Shown here piece by piece: positions 8,153 through 17,057 of a DNA stretch of 64,000 nucleotides. The notes below the pieces were generated by a model. The model had not been told where the DNA came from, did not search any database, and saw nothing but the letters and a program-made list of their open reading frames with translations. This DNA comes from Abiotrophia defectiva ATCC 49176 (GTDB taxonomy: Bacteria > Bacillota > Bacilli > Lactobacillales > Aerococcaceae): NCBI RefSeq assembly GCF_037041345.1, contig NZ_CP146287.1, forward strand, positions 1,553,501 through 1,617,500, read 5' to 3'. Made by a program: the position numbers and the translations under genes. Positions within the stretch are counted from its first letter, which is position 1; every line of letters begins with the position of its first letter.

Positions 8153-8893
8153 TTACTTACTAGCACGGAAGAACCAACGGTCAGCCGTCTGCCCTTCCTG
8201 ATAATAGGCCTGGCCGAAGTCCACTAGTACTTCTACCTGGCTAAAGCCAGCTTCTCTCAGCGCTGACTGGTACCAAGCTAAGGGATAGGTTCTTTCTTCT
8301 AAGTTGACGTCTGTCCTTTGATAATGGCTCCCGACTTGTTCAAAGACTGTCAGATAGTGTTGGACACTTAATTGATCCAAGTCCGACTCACTATCCCACA
8401 ATAAGGCATAGCGGTCGTCACTATCAAAGTAAGAAAAACCATCAAAATTCTCAATTTGTTGCGGTGTCCAAACGTCAAACAAAAGTTGCCCTCCTGGAGC
8501 CAATCGCCCAAATAACTCTTTCAAGGCTTTAGCCACCTGGTCAGGACCGGCCAAGAAACAAAGAGAGTCCGCATAACATGTGATGAGATCATAATCTTGG
8601 TCTAAGGCACTCAAGTCCAAAAGATCTGCTACCAGATAGGCAGAATTCTCACTGTTACCTGGCTCTTCCTGGGCTACCTTAATCATGGCCGGGTCGTAGT
8701 CAAATCCTAAGATTTGGCCACAGAAAGGGGCCAAAAGCTGAGTGAACCAGCCCGTCCCACAGGCAGCATCTAAAACCTTGCCTGGCGCTTGATCCCGGCT
8801 GGTCAATGTAAAGTCTAACCAGCGCTCATAGATTTCTAAATCATTGAAGTGGTCGTAGACATGAGCTATTTGACTGAAGTTACCGGCGCTCAT
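8153..8893 (-). CDS. Class I SAM-dependent methyltransferase (YqeM-like)
   Basis: 246 residues with a Rossmann methyltransferase fold. Motif I is KVLDAACGTGWFTQ, followed by the acidic LGFDYDPAMI and motif IV region YDLITCYADSLCFL. The start ATG overlaps the rsfS stop (ATGA). Its position between rsfS and tmcAL matches B. subtilis yqeM. The substrate is unknown; the context suggests RNA or ribosome-linked work. Confidence 0.85.
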   Translation of the reverse strand: MSAGNFSQIAHVYDHFNDLEIYERWLDFTLTSRDQAPGKVLDAACGTGWFTQLLAPFCGQILGFDYDPAMIKVAQEEPGNSENSAYLVADLLDLSALDQDYDLITCYADSLCFLAGPDQVAKALKELFGRLAPGGQLLFDVWTPQQIENFDGFSYFDSDDRYALLWDSESDLDQLSVQHYLTVFEQVGSHYQRTDVNLEERTYPLAWYQSALREAGFSQVEVLVDFGQAYYQEGQTADRWFFRASK

Positions 8894-9255
8894 TGAGCAC
8901 TAACCCATGCGCTGACATCCACTAATGGCGCGTCACGCCATAATTTTTCTAAATTGTAGTGGTCGCGTTCAGTGTAATGGAAGACATGGATAATAACTTC
9001 TACTAAGTCAATCAGAACCCACTTACCACCGTCTTTACCTTCGACGTTCTTGACTTCAAGACCTTCCTTGTGGGCTGCCTCTACGACGGAGTCTACAATG
9101 GCATCCAATTGTTTATCGTTACGGGCATGTGTGACTACAAAGTAGTCAGCGATAGGGGTCACATTGCGCACATCTAAGGCCACAATGTCTTGGGCTAAAC
9201 GGTCATCGGCTGCCCGGACGGCTAGTTCTAAAATTTCTAAAGCTGTTTTTGTCAT
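8890..9255 (-). CDS. rsfS: Ribosomal silencing factor RsfS
   Basis: 121 residues, full length. The family regions DIVALDVRNVTPIADYFV and GKWVLIDLVEVIIHVFH are present. RsfS binds ribosomal protein uL14 on the 50S subunit and prevents subunit joining when nutrients are short. It lies nine bases after yqeK and overlaps the next gene. Confidence 0.95.
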   Translation of the reverse strand: MTKTALEILELAVRAADDRLAQDIVALDVRNVTPIADYFVVTHARNDKQLDAIVDSVVEAAHKEGLEVKNVEGKDGGKWVLIDLVEVIIHVFHYTERDHYNLEKLWRDAPLVDVSAWVSAQ

Positions 9256-9264
9256 AGGTTCCTC

Positions 9265-9843
9265 CTAAATTCCCTCTTGGCACCAGCGGTTGTAGATTTC
9301 TACCGCTCCATCAAAGAGAGTTTTTTCCTTTTCAATTAAATAAGTTAATGTGCGTTTCATTTTGTACCAGCATGCCACGTTCAAATCAGTTGCAGCAAGT
9401 TCCCGAGCTACTTCAACTCCTGGAAAATCGCGGCCTGGTTCCATGTAGTCAGCTAGATAAAGAATCTTGCCGATTAAATCAAATTGATACCAGCCCACAG
9501 TGTGGCCAGCCACCGCTTCTAGGATGCGACGGTCAGTCACACCATAGCAGTCCATAAGTATTTGAGCTGCGGCAGGACCATGTAGAATGTTGCTGCCCTC
9601 TTGACTTAAATCCACTTGCGGCCAAAAAGTCTGAGCCAGAACACGCGCCTGCTCCACGTCCAAGTCTTTGGCATAGTCATGAGCTAAAGCTGCAATGCTG
9701 ACTGCTTCGACATCCGCTCCATAGCGTTCAGCCAATTCAATAGCCGTCTGCTCCACCCTCAGAACGTGCTGATAACGTTTGGGCTTGATACGTTGAGCCA
9801 AATCATCCAAGAAGGCCTGACGATTGGTATTCCAATAAGTCAT
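9265..9843 (-). CDS. yqeK: HD-domain hydrolase YqeK
   Basis: 192 residues with HD-superfamily metal ligands: RYQHVLRVEQTA, ALAHDYAKDL and the later HGPAAA and HTVGWYQF histidines. YqeK enzymes hydrolyse diadenosine tetraphosphate (Ap4A) to ADP. It lies next to nadD in the usual Firmicutes order. The ribosome site is GGGGGAGG, eight bases before ATG. Confidence 0.92.
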   Translation of the reverse strand: MTYWNTNRQAFLDDLAQRIKPKRYQHVLRVEQTAIELAERYGADVEAVSIAALAHDYAKDLDVEQARVLAQTFWPQVDLSQEGSNILHGPAAAQILMDCYGVTDRRILEAVAGHTVGWYQFDLIGKILYLADYMEPGRDFPGVEVARELAATDLNVACWYKMKRTLTYLIEKEKTLFDGAVEIYNRWCQEGI

Positions 9844-9855
9844 GTCTGCCTCCCC

Positions 9856-10512
9856 CTATGCTCGACCAAAGGCCGTTTTGTAGAGCCCTTGCGCATCAAT
9901 GTAAGCAGCCACCGCCTCAGGCACCTGATAGCGAATGCTTTGATCACAGAAGACCCGCAAACGAATATCGGTTGAACTGACAGGCAAGGTTGGGGCTTCT
10001 ACCCAATCAACCGGCCACTCGGTCTCGGGCATAGGCGTCCCGACTGGCTTTTGCGCCACAAATTGGACTAGCTCAGCCAATTGCTCAATCTGATGCCATT
10101 TATGTAATTTCTGGGCTCGGTCTGCTCCCATCAGGTAATAGAACTGAGCGTCTGGGAAGAGGCGACGGAAATAACGCATGGTATCGACTGTAAATAACTT
10201 ATCCCCGTGCAAAAGTTCATAAGGCTGAATTTTGAAGAAGGGATTATCCTGAATGGCCAGTTGTACCATCTTGAGCCGATGAATGACGGGCACATCTGTC
10301 CCCTCTTGCTCGTAGTGACGCTTGGCTACCGGCATGAACCAGACTTCGTCTAATTCCAATTCCTTCCCCACCTGCTCAGCTAGTAGCAAATGGCCCAAAT
10401 GTGGTGGGTTAAAGGCCCCACCCAGTATGCCAATGCGTTTAGGCCCCTGAACCTGCACTTCTTGAGCCAGGCTAGTCAAGGTCTTGCCTAGGGTTTCCGT
10501 TTGTGTCATCAT
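9856..10512 (-). CDS. nadD: Nicotinate-nucleotide adenylyltransferase
   Basis: 218 residues. The nucleotidyltransferase motif GILGGAFNPPHLGHLLLAEQ is at the front, and the second motif VSSTDIRLRV is near the end. NadD joins AMP to nicotinate mononucleotide, a step in NAD synthesis. Two adjacent ATG codons open the gene behind GAGGTG. Confidence 0.95.
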   Translation of the reverse strand: MMTQTETLGKTLTSLAQEVQVQGPKRIGILGGAFNPPHLGHLLLAEQVGKELELDEVWFMPVAKRHYEQEGTDVPVIHRLKMVQLAIQDNPFFKIQPYELLHGDKLFTVDTMRYFRRLFPDAQFYYLMGADRAQKLHKWHQIEQLAELVQFVAQKPVGTPMPETEWPVDWVEAPTLPVSSTDIRLRVFCDQSIRYQVPEAVAAYIDAQGLYKTAFGRA

Positions 10513-10565
10513 GCGATCACCTCTTTGAATGATTGGCTTAAGTCAGCCCAAGTATGGGCATGGTC

Positions 10566-10883
10566 TTACTTGATTTTCTTAAGATCAGCAGATAATTTCT
10601 GATACTTAGCAATATGAGAAGGTCGGTAGAGCACGCCTGTGTGGCCGATAACCTGAACCGCATGGGCATCGAGGGCATAGGCAATCTCTGCCGTCACTTC
10701 CCGAATTTCTTCTTCGCTATTCTGCAGGACCTTAAACTTAATTAGTTCCCGCTTTGTCAAGGCCTGATCCACCTGATCAAGGAAAGTTTGGCCTAGACCT
10801 TCTTTGCCCATCTGAAAAATTGGTTTTTCGTGATGAGCAATCTTTTTAAGATGGTTAACTTGTTTCTTGTTAAGTGATGTCAC
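10566..10883 (-). CDS. yhbY: CRM-domain RNA-binding protein YhbY
   Basis: 105 residues covering a single CRM domain. The motif FQMGKEGLGQTFLDQV holds the GxxG-like loop, and the C-terminal half contains VQVIGHTGVLYRPS. YhbY proteins bind pre-50S ribosomal particles. The start is GTG at 10883 with GAGGAA nine bases upstream. Confidence 0.92.
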   Translation of the reverse strand: MTSLNKKQVNHLKKIAHHEKPIFQMGKEGLGQTFLDQVDQALTKRELIKFKVLQNSEEEIREVTAEIAYALDAHAVQVIGHTGVLYRPSHIAKYQKLSADLKKIK

Positions 10884-10905
10884 TTGCTTGTTCCTCTTGT
10901 CTTTC

Positions 10906-12018
10906 TTAAATAATAGCGTCTCGAACGGTCACTGCTACCCCTTTGGGTACCCAAACCGTCACACGGACAGGCCGATTCACGCTGAACCAACCTAGACCTG
11001 AGATGGCCACATCTTGGTCTTGACTGAGGGTTAATTCCTTAGCCACTAGGTCAGGGAAATCAGCAGCTTCTTCTTCGCTAGGTGGGCTTAGTAAGCCACC
11101 TTTGTGTTGGGCATAGAAGGCATCCGCCTTGTCCAACTTGGTGCGGTGTAGGTAGCAATCCTTGGAGACATAATAGGTAAAGGAAGTTCGTTCCCCTTTT
11201 TCAAAATCAACTCGTCCAACACCCGCTAAGAAAATGGTCTGACCCGCATTAAGCTGGAAAGTCATAGGTTTGAAAGGCTTGCTTGGCAAAAGCTTACGCA
11301 TGGCCTCCCGAGACAGATAATGGGCTAGTTGGGTTCGGTGGATAATCCCTGGCGTATCAATAATAGCGTGATTAGGCGTCAAGGGAATATGAATCATATC
11401 CAAAGTCGTACCTGGATGATTGGAGGTCGTTATAATCTGCCCCTCTCCACCATAATGGGCTAGAAGCTGATTAATCAGCGTAGACTTACCCACATTGGTA
11501 ACACCCACGATATAAATATTACGGTCATGGATATTGGCTTCAATCAATTCGAGCAGTTCGGTTAGGGTATGGCCCTTATGGGCGCTCCCAAGGATAATAT
11601 CTTGTGGAAAGAGGCCGTTGTCAGCCAGAATACCTTTGAGCCAATGCTTGACTCGATTCTGACGGGTCACCTTAGGTAGTAAGTCGAATTTATTCCCGAA
11701 AACCACAAAAGGTTGGTTGCCAATAAAACGAGCCAAGCCATGGATTAGACTGCCTTCGATATCGAAGATATCTAAGACATTGATAATCAAGGCATCATCA
11801 TGGGCAATTTCGCTGAGCTTGTCTAGGAAGACTTGGTCAGGAATTTGCAGGTCTTGTAATTCATTGTAGTGGCGCAACTTAAAGCAACGTTGGCAGTAAA
11901 ATTGCCCTTTTTCTAAGCCCTTAGCTAAGGCAGACGCTGGTAAATAACCAGCCTGTTCAGAATCCTGACTCTGAATGGTCGCCCCACAGCCGATACATTG
12001 GTAGTGTTCCTCAGTCAA
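10906..12018 (-). CDS. yqeH: Ribosome-biogenesis GTPase YqeH
   Basis: A circularly permuted GTPase for 30S assembly. An N-terminal zinc finger (CIGCG and CQRC) is followed by the G4 motif NKFDLL, which comes before the Walker A GVTNVGKSTL and G3 DTPG, as in the permuted family. I set the start at TTG 12018, which overlaps the yqeG stop (TTGACTGA) and has GGGGGG six bases upstream (370 residues). Another TTG at 12054 would add 12 residues but has a poor ribosome site. Confidence 0.93.
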   Translation of the reverse strand: MTEEHYQCIGCGATIQSQDSEQAGYLPASALAKGLEKGQFYCQRCFKLRHYNELQDLQIPDQVFLDKLSEIAHDDALIINVLDIFDIEGSLIHGLARFIGNQPFVVFGNKFDLLPKVTRQNRVKHWLKGILADNGLFPQDIILGSAHKGHTLTELLELIEANIHDRNIYIVGVTNVGKSTLINQLLAHYGGEGQIITTSNHPGTTLDMIHIPLTPNHAIIDTPGIIHRTQLAHYLSREAMRKLLPSKPFKPMTFQLNAGQTIFLAGVGRVDFEKGERTSFTYYVSKDCYLHRTKLDKADAFYAQHKGGLLSPPSEEEAADFPDLVAKELTLSQDQDVAISGLGWFSVNRPVRVTVWVPKGVAVTVRDAII

Positions 12019-12535
12019 GTTGATCCCCCCAGTCCCCTTTGCGTTTAATGCCAACTAACTTAAGCGCAAGTCGTTCAATAGCCCGGTTGGCCCAAGTATA
12101 GAAGTTGTCGTTGCGAGCGATTGGCTTGACCAAGATGCTAGCCATTTTAGCTCGGTTAGCCCCAATAATATCGGTCATGATTTGGTCGCCAATCATAATA
12201 GTATTAGCCTGACTAGTACCCAAGGCATCCAAAGCCAGCTGAAAATTCTTACGGCGAGGTTTGAGTGCGCCGGCCTTGTAGGGAATGCCTAGTGGCTCAG
12301 CGACTTTAGCAACTCGCTCCACCTTATTGTTGGATAAGATATAAATCTTAACACCGGCTTGCGTCATGCGGCTAATCCAGTCTGCCATTTCTTCTGTATA
12401 GTTCATGTTATTCCAAGCAATGACGGTATTATCTAGGTCAATAATAGCCGCCTCATAGCCCCGCTTGAGCAGGTCTTGGGGCTGGATATCATAGACCGAG
12501 TTAATGGTCCAACTTGGCGTTATGTAGCGTTTCAT
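12011..12535 (-). CDS. yqeG: YqeG-family HAD phosphatase
   Basis: 174 residues. HAD motif I is IIDLDNTVIAWN, motif II is IYILSNNK and motif IV is MIGDQIMTDIIGANRA. The YqeG group (TIGR01668) is related to phosphatidylglycerophosphatase but its substrate in Firmicutes is not settled. It is the first gene of the ribosome/NAD cluster, which runs on into yqeH with a short overlap. Confidence 0.9.
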   Translation of the reverse strand: MKRYITPSWTINSVYDIQPQDLLKRGYEAAIIDLDNTVIAWNNMNYTEEMADWISRMTQAGVKIYILSNNKVERVAKVAEPLGIPYKAGALKPRRKNFQLALDALGTSQANTIMIGDQIMTDIIGANRAKMASILVKPIARNDNFYTWANRAIERLALKLVGIKRKGDWGDQLD

Positions 12536-12568
12536 TCACACATTACTCCTTTAAAGTCTATCACTTCC

Positions 12569-12574
12569 ATTATA
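12569..12574 (-). promoter_or_regulatory. Extended -10 of the yqeG cluster promoter
   Basis: Minus-strand TGCTATAAT lies about 35 bases before yqeG. No good -35 is visible, so this would be an extended -10 promoter. Confidence 0.5.
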
Positions 12575-12656
12575 GCATAAGAAAACCCGCTCGTCCTTGA
12601 TTTCGTCGGCTTTAATCAAACCTTAAGCTTCTGCTTGAGGCTAGCAGCAAATTAAA

Positions 12657-12685
12657 AGAGGCTAGGAGCCATGGCCCTAACCTCT
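12657..12685 (-). terminator. Terminator of the ykuJ-like gene
   Basis: AGAGG/CCTCT and TAGG/CCTA pairs around a GGCCATGGC centre are followed by CTTTTAA on the minus strand. Confidence 0.8.
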
Positions 12686-12697
12686 TTGTCTCATTTA

Positions 12698-12925
12698 TTA
12701 ACCTAACATCTCGAAAATTTCGATTGCTACTAGGTCGATGTCATCGTATTGGAAGACAGACCCAGATTGGTGGTCAGTCAGTTCAAAGGTGTCGCTTTCT
12801 TTTACATAAGCAACTTGGCATTTTTCCACGCCTTCAATCTCGAAGCGGCGTACTTCTACATCACTTTCGGTATGGGTCATAGCTTCTAAACGTTGGATAA
12901 TCCCATTTAATACTGAACTTTTCAT
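12698..12925 (-). CDS. YkuJ-like protein (DUF1797)
   Basis: 75 residues, the usual size for this small cytosolic family. The shared pattern is an N-terminal helix (LNGIIQRLEAM), then VRRFEIEGVEKCQVAYVKESDTFEL and the C-terminal DIDLVAIEIFEML. The function is unknown. It is monocistronic, with its own promoter (13018-13046) and terminator. Confidence 0.85.
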   Translation of the reverse strand: MKSSVLNGIIQRLEAMTHTESDVEVRRFEIEGVEKCQVAYVKESDTFELTDHQSGSVFQYDDIDLVAIEIFEMLG

Positions 12926-13017
12926 AGTTTCACTCCATTCTTAACTCTGCTGCCCATTGCGCTACGATTTCTCGCCATGAGGCAAAGTCTGGACAACATT
13001 CCTCAAACTACAATGTT

Positions 13018-13046
13018 ATCATATCTTACTTTCAAGCTAGACGCAA
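13018..13046 (-). promoter_or_regulatory. Promoter of the ykuJ-like gene
   Basis: Minus-strand TTGCGT (13046-13041), 17-base spacer, TATGAT (13023-13018). Confidence 0.55.
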
Positions 13047-13051
13047 GTTTC

Positions 13052-13921
13052 TCACTCAGATTGCCACCATAATTTGATGAGTGCCTGAGTCCCATCATCT
13101 TCATGACCCGCTGCACAGAGTTTATCATAGAGTTGCCAAGCCAGACTGGTAGCTGGTAAATCCAAGCCCATAGCTTCTGCTTCAGCTAAGGATATTCCTA
13201 AATCTTTCTTGAAATGCTTAGCAAAGAAGCCTGGCGAATAGTCTTGTTGTAAAATACGCGGAGCGTAGTTGGCCATGGACCAGTTGGATGCACTGCCTGC
13301 CCCAACAGTCTCTAAGACAGAATCAAGGCTTAAGCCCGCCTCCTTAGCATAGACCAACATCTCAGTCAGCCCCGTCATGGTCCCAGCAATCATGATTTGA
13401 TTGGCCATCTTAGTATGTTGACCGGCACCTGGACCACCCTGGCGCTTAATGGTCTTACCCATTACTTCCAAGTAAGGTAAAACACGCTCATAGCTCGCCT
13501 TGGCTCCGCCTACCATAATGGTCAAGCGCGCCTCTCTAGCTCCCAAATCGCCACCTGATACTGGCGCATCTAAGGCTTCAATACCCAGTTCTTGGGCTTT
13601 CTCAGCAATTTTTACTGCTAATTGAGGGGTAGAGGTCGTCATATCCACGAAACAACTACCCGGATGGGCACCGGCAAAGAGGCCCTCTGGACCAAAATAG
13701 GTGCTCTCAACATCCTGGGGATAGCCTACAATCGTAAAAACTAGGTCACAAGCCTGGGCTAGCTCTTTGGGCGTATCCGCCCACCGGGCACCCGCCTGCA
13801 ACAAGGCCTCCGCCTTAGCTTTTGTCCGCGTATACAGGACTAGCTGATAACCTGCGCCCATCAAGTGACGCGCCATCGCAGCCCCCATAACACCTAAGCC
13901 AATAAATCCAACGCGTGCCAT
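13052..13921 (-). CDS. NAD(P)-dependent 3-hydroxyacid dehydrogenase family enzyme
   Basis: 289 residues of the 3-hydroxyisobutyrate/2-hydroxy-3-oxopropionate reductase family. The Rossmann motif is GFIGLGVMGAAMARHL, the substrate-binding motif is DAPVSGGDLGAREARL, and the catalytic lysine is in GQHTKMANQIMIAG. Such enzymes reduce short hydroxy/oxo acids, and the exact substrate cannot be told from sequence. It starts a few bases after the glycosyltransferase, so the two are probably co-transcribed, although no common pathway is obvious. Confidence 0.88.
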   Translation of the reverse strand: MARVGFIGLGVMGAAMARHLMGAGYQLVLYTRTKAKAEALLQAGARWADTPKELAQACDLVFTIVGYPQDVESTYFGPEGLFAGAHPGSCFVDMTTSTPQLAVKIAEKAQELGIEALDAPVSGGDLGAREARLTIMVGGAKASYERVLPYLEVMGKTIKRQGGPGAGQHTKMANQIMIAGTMTGLTEMLVYAKEAGLSLDSVLETVGAGSASNWSMANYAPRILQQDYSPGFFAKHFKKDLGISLAEAEAMGLDLPATSLAWQLYDKLCAAGHEDDGTQALIKLWWQSE

Positions 13922-13925
13922 CTGC

Positions 13926-15131
13926 TTAACCTCCCATCAGCTGCCTGTAGCGATACTTAACGCCGGCCACAACTTTGTTTAGGCCACTACTCCGCTTACG
14001 ACGTTTGTTTTGCTTAATCACTTCCTCATAGAAGTCTGCCACTTGCTGTTCAAAATGCTCGAGCGACAGCGGGTAAAGCAATTGGCGGTCAATATTTGGC
14101 CGGAAACCGGCCTCCATCTTAGCCAAATAATCTAGGATAGCTCGATCAAAATCTTCAAAATCATCGAACAAGGCACCAAAATTATCATTGGTCATAATGC
14201 CAGCCAAGTAATCATTGCGCTTGGCTATAATCGGTAGACGGTTGGCAAAAGCCTCTAAATAGGTCAAACCTTGTGACTCTGACATGCTGGCATTGATATA
14301 GAGGTCCGCCATTTGGTAATAAGCAGAGACTTGGCTGTGTTCTACCTCACCAACAAAGATAGGCTTAATACCTAAATCCTTTGCCTGTTGCTCCAAGACC
14401 GGGCGTTCTGGTCCCTCACCAACAATGACTAATTTTGCTTGCGGCAACTTATCTAGGACTCTTGGGTAGACTTCCAAGACTGCCGCGATATTTTTTTCCT
14501 TGGACAAACGAGAGAGAGAGAGAAGCACGATATCATCTTGGCTCAAACCTAGCTTCTGGCGCAAGCTATCACGGCCTTCCGGATTGTAATCTGGAATCTC
14601 AACCCCTGTTGGAATAACTCGGATAGGCGCCTTAATGCCATAAGACGTCAAGGTGTCCTTGGTCATGAGGCTAGGGGCAATCACCCCATTTCCTTGGTCA
14701 CAGAAGACCTTGGATAAGACCTTAACTGTGCCAGGGCGGATCAACTTGCCGTTGAGAATGTAGTGGGTATAGTTTTCATACATGGTGTGGTAGGTATGGA
14801 TAGTCGGAATTTTGAGACGGCTTGCCACATAACGGCCCGCTAAACCCAGACTAAATTCCGTATGGGTATGTACCAAGTCCAATTGATAATTACGGGCAAT
14901 CTTAAGGCAGCGCTCAAAACCTGAATAGGCCACCCGCCGATCCTCAAAACTTACAAAAGGCACGCTAGGCAGACGCACAACGCCTGGTTCTGGCCTCGCA
15001 TTGGGATCCGTTGTAGTGAAGATAATGACTTCATGTCCTTGGCGAACCAACTCATCCCTTAGGAGCTTAACTGAAGTCGATACCCCACTCACTTGCGGAA
15101 AATAGGTATCCGTAAAAAAGCCAATATTCAT
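13926..15131 (-). CDS. Glycosyltransferase family 4, probably diacylglycerol glucosyltransferase
   Basis: GT-B glycosyltransferase of about 401 residues. The N-terminal motif NIGFFTDTYFPQVSGVSTSV, HTHTEFSLGL, and the C-terminal nucleotide-sugar motif with MSESQGLTYLEAFA are typical. The closest remembered group is the one adding glucose to diacylglycerol for lipoteichoic-acid anchors (LafA/BgsB type). I place the start at ATG 15131, nine bases after GTAGGTG; an in-frame GTG lies at 15143. The second glycosyltransferase that usually accompanies this pathway is not next to it. Confidence 0.8.
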   Translation of the reverse strand: MNIGFFTDTYFPQVSGVSTSVKLLRDELVRQGHEVIIFTTTDPNARPEPGVVRLPSVPFVSFEDRRVAYSGFERCLKIARNYQLDLVHTHTEFSLGLAGRYVASRLKIPTIHTYHTMYENYTHYILNGKLIRPGTVKVLSKVFCDQGNGVIAPSLMTKDTLTSYGIKAPIRVIPTGVEIPDYNPEGRDSLRQKLGLSQDDIVLLSLSRLSKEKNIAAVLEVYPRVLDKLPQAKLVIVGEGPERPVLEQQAKDLGIKPIFVGEVEHSQVSAYYQMADLYINASMSESQGLTYLEAFANRLPIIAKRNDYLAGIMTNDNFGALFDDFEDFDRAILDYLAKMEAGFRPNIDRQLLYPLSLEHFEQQVADFYEEVIKQNKRRKRSSGLNKVVAGVKYRYRQLMGG

Positions 15132-15166
15132 TCGATGTTTCACCTACTTTGCTAATGTCTACTCTT

Positions 15167-15172
15167 ATTATA
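15167..15172 (-). promoter_or_regulatory. Possible -10 for the glycosyltransferase/dehydrogenase pair
   Basis: Minus-strand TATAAT about 36 bases before the start; the -35 region is poor. No terminator separates it from the fucosidase gene upstream, so read-through is possible. Confidence 0.4.
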
Positions 15173-15208
15173 AAGAATTTTGGGCTAGAATAAAACCCTA
15201 ATCCCTTG

Positions 15209-16882
15209 TCACTGGACTAGCAGTCTGGTTTTAGGCCCATCCGGTAAGATTTTCAGATAGAAATCATGTGCTTGATCTTGAGCATAATAGAGGCTAGGCA
15301 CTTGGATTTGAGCCACTTCCTGCCCTGCTTCAAAGCTTACCTGGTATTGGGCGTCCTCATAAACGCGTCCATGCACGCCAGTCCCAGGTTCAGTGGCGAG
15401 TTTAACCTTAAGTGCCTGACTCAAATCCCCCTGTCGAAGCAAGGTCACGGTCAAAGGCTGACCTTTAACTCCCTCATAGCAAGCTTGCCCAAAAATCACT
15501 TCATTTGATTCTTGCTGAGCCTTGGCTTGATCTGGCCAACGATAGATAGCCAGGCCACTCAGGATAGGTGCGGCTTGCGCCTGATCAAGTACCAGTCGTA
15601 GACGCTGAGTCTGAACTAGCGGCCCTTTAACTAGTCGACGATAGCCCAGGGTCTGACCTTGGGCAAATGGTTGCCACTGGCCTGTTTGATCTAAGTAGTC
15701 GATGTGAAAGGCTGACACCCGTTGCCCATACTGAATGGCTTCTTGAATTTGGACTAGGTCCAAGCTAGCAACTTGAGGTAGGACTAACTCTAGCACGTTA
15801 TCATGGCAAACAGAAGCCTGCCAAAGACCCGATTGATCTAGTAATTGATTCTGCGACTGTCCATTGCTATCTAGGACTTGGCCACCTGCTAAGTAATTAG
15901 TCTCATAAAGGGCCTGCCGCGCAATCTGGAAATCTCGTAGAACCTTAATATCTACCTCTGCAAACTGACCTCGCCGATCAGGTGGAATATTAAGTAGCAG
16001 TGGGCTCCCTTTGCCAACTGAATGAAGGTAAATATCCATCAGTTCGGCCACTGACTTTGGCTGCTGATTATCATGATAGAACCAGCCTGGGCGGATGGAA
16101 ACATCCACCTCAGCCAAGGAGTAGAGATCACCTTCAGGATCCCCATGATTGAGGTAATCAACATCCCCCTGCCGTAGACAGTCAGCCTTAACCTTCTGCC
16201 AGAGTGGGTCACCACCATAGCCTCGTTCATTACCTACCCAGCGCAGAGCAGTCGGTTCTGTTGAAAAGATTGCGACAGGATAACCTTGCGATTCAATATA
16301 GTCGAACCAACGCTTGAAATCATAAGTCACGGCCTGGGCCCCTTCGCCACGCGCACCATCTAACCAGACTTCAACAAAGCGCCCTTGATAGCCGTAAGCT
16401 GGATTCTCGAACAACTCTTGTAATTGCTTAAAGTAATAGTCGTTATAGGCCTCTTGGCGGTCAACATGATAATCAGGATGGTGGGCATCCCAAGGCGATA
16501 GATAGAAGCCAATAGGCAACCCATAACGGTTAGCAGCGGCAGACACCTCAGCCAAGACATCCCCCTGTCCTTGTCGCCAGGGACTAGCTTTGACACTGTG
16601 GTCCGTATAGGCAGAAGGATAGAGAACAAAACCATCGTGATGCTTGAGCACCAGAATAAGACGTTTGAAGCCTGTTTCCTTGAGCACGCGAACCCATTGG
16701 TCAGCATCAAAGTCACTAGGATTAAAGTCTTCTGGTGACTCTGTCCCGGTCCCCCACTCCCGGTCATTGAAAGTATTGGGACCGAAGTGAATAAAGGCTG
16801 CTAATTCGTCTTGATGATAGGCCCATTGAGCGGGACTTGGAACTGGTCCATGAGGAATAATGGACTTTTGTGTTGCTGGCAT
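15209..16882 (-). CDS. Alpha-L-fucosidase, GH29
   Basis: 557 residues. The GH29 catalytic domain shows LAAFIHFGPNTFNDREWG, LKHHDGFVLYPS (about 79-90), IGFYLSPWDAHHPDY and FVEVWLDGARGEG. Asp175 in WLDGA is the likely nucleophile. A C-terminal beta-rich region follows the catalytic domain. There is no signal peptide, so it should act on fucosides taken into the cell. No sugar transporter is adjacent and the promoter is its own. Confidence 0.9.
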   Translation of the reverse strand: MPATQKSIIPHGPVPSPAQWAYHQDELAAFIHFGPNTFNDREWGTGTESPEDFNPSDFDADQWVRVLKETGFKRLILVLKHHDGFVLYPSAYTDHSVKASPWRQGQGDVLAEVSAAANRYGLPIGFYLSPWDAHHPDYHVDRQEAYNDYYFKQLQELFENPAYGYQGRFVEVWLDGARGEGAQAVTYDFKRWFDYIESQGYPVAIFSTEPTALRWVGNERGYGGDPLWQKVKADCLRQGDVDYLNHGDPEGDLYSLAEVDVSIRPGWFYHDNQQPKSVAELMDIYLHSVGKGSPLLLNIPPDRRGQFAEVDIKVLRDFQIARQALYETNYLAGGQVLDSNGQSQNQLLDQSGLWQASVCHDNVLELVLPQVASLDLVQIQEAIQYGQRVSAFHIDYLDQTGQWQPFAQGQTLGYRRLVKGPLVQTQRLRLVLDQAQAAPILSGLAIYRWPDQAKAQQESNEVIFGQACYEGVKGQPLTVTLLRQGDLSQALKVKLATEPGTGVHGRVYEDAQYQVSFEAGQEVAQIQVPSLYYAQDQAHDFYLKILPDGPKTRLLVQ

Positions 16883-16936
16883 AAATATCTCCTTTTAGCC
16901 GGGATACACCCTGCATTTGCAAACTCTTTCTTTCTT

Positions 16937-16965
16937 ATTTTAACCGCATTTCTCTTCCATGACAA
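16937..16965 (-). promoter_or_regulatory. Promoter of the fucosidase gene
   Basis: Minus-strand TTGTCA (16965-16960), 17-base spacer, TAAAAT (16942-16937). I saw no clear cre site. Confidence 0.6.
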
Positions 16966-17028
16966 GATAGAGCCAAGCAATCTAAACCAGATAGGCAAAA
17001 ATAGATTCCTCACCCCATAAAAAAAGAG

Positions 17029-17049
17029 GACTGAGATTATTACCCAGTC
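17029..17049 (-). terminator. Terminator after def
   Basis: GACTGGG/CTCAGTC stem with a seven-base loop, then CTCTTTTTTT on the minus strand. It ends the folD-to-def operon. Confidence 0.8.
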
Positions 17050-17057
17050 ACTCGATC

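Noticed and set aside
16360-16767. 135-residue minus-strand open frame
   Set aside because: Out of frame inside the GH29 gene, whose catalytic motifs occupy the same bases.
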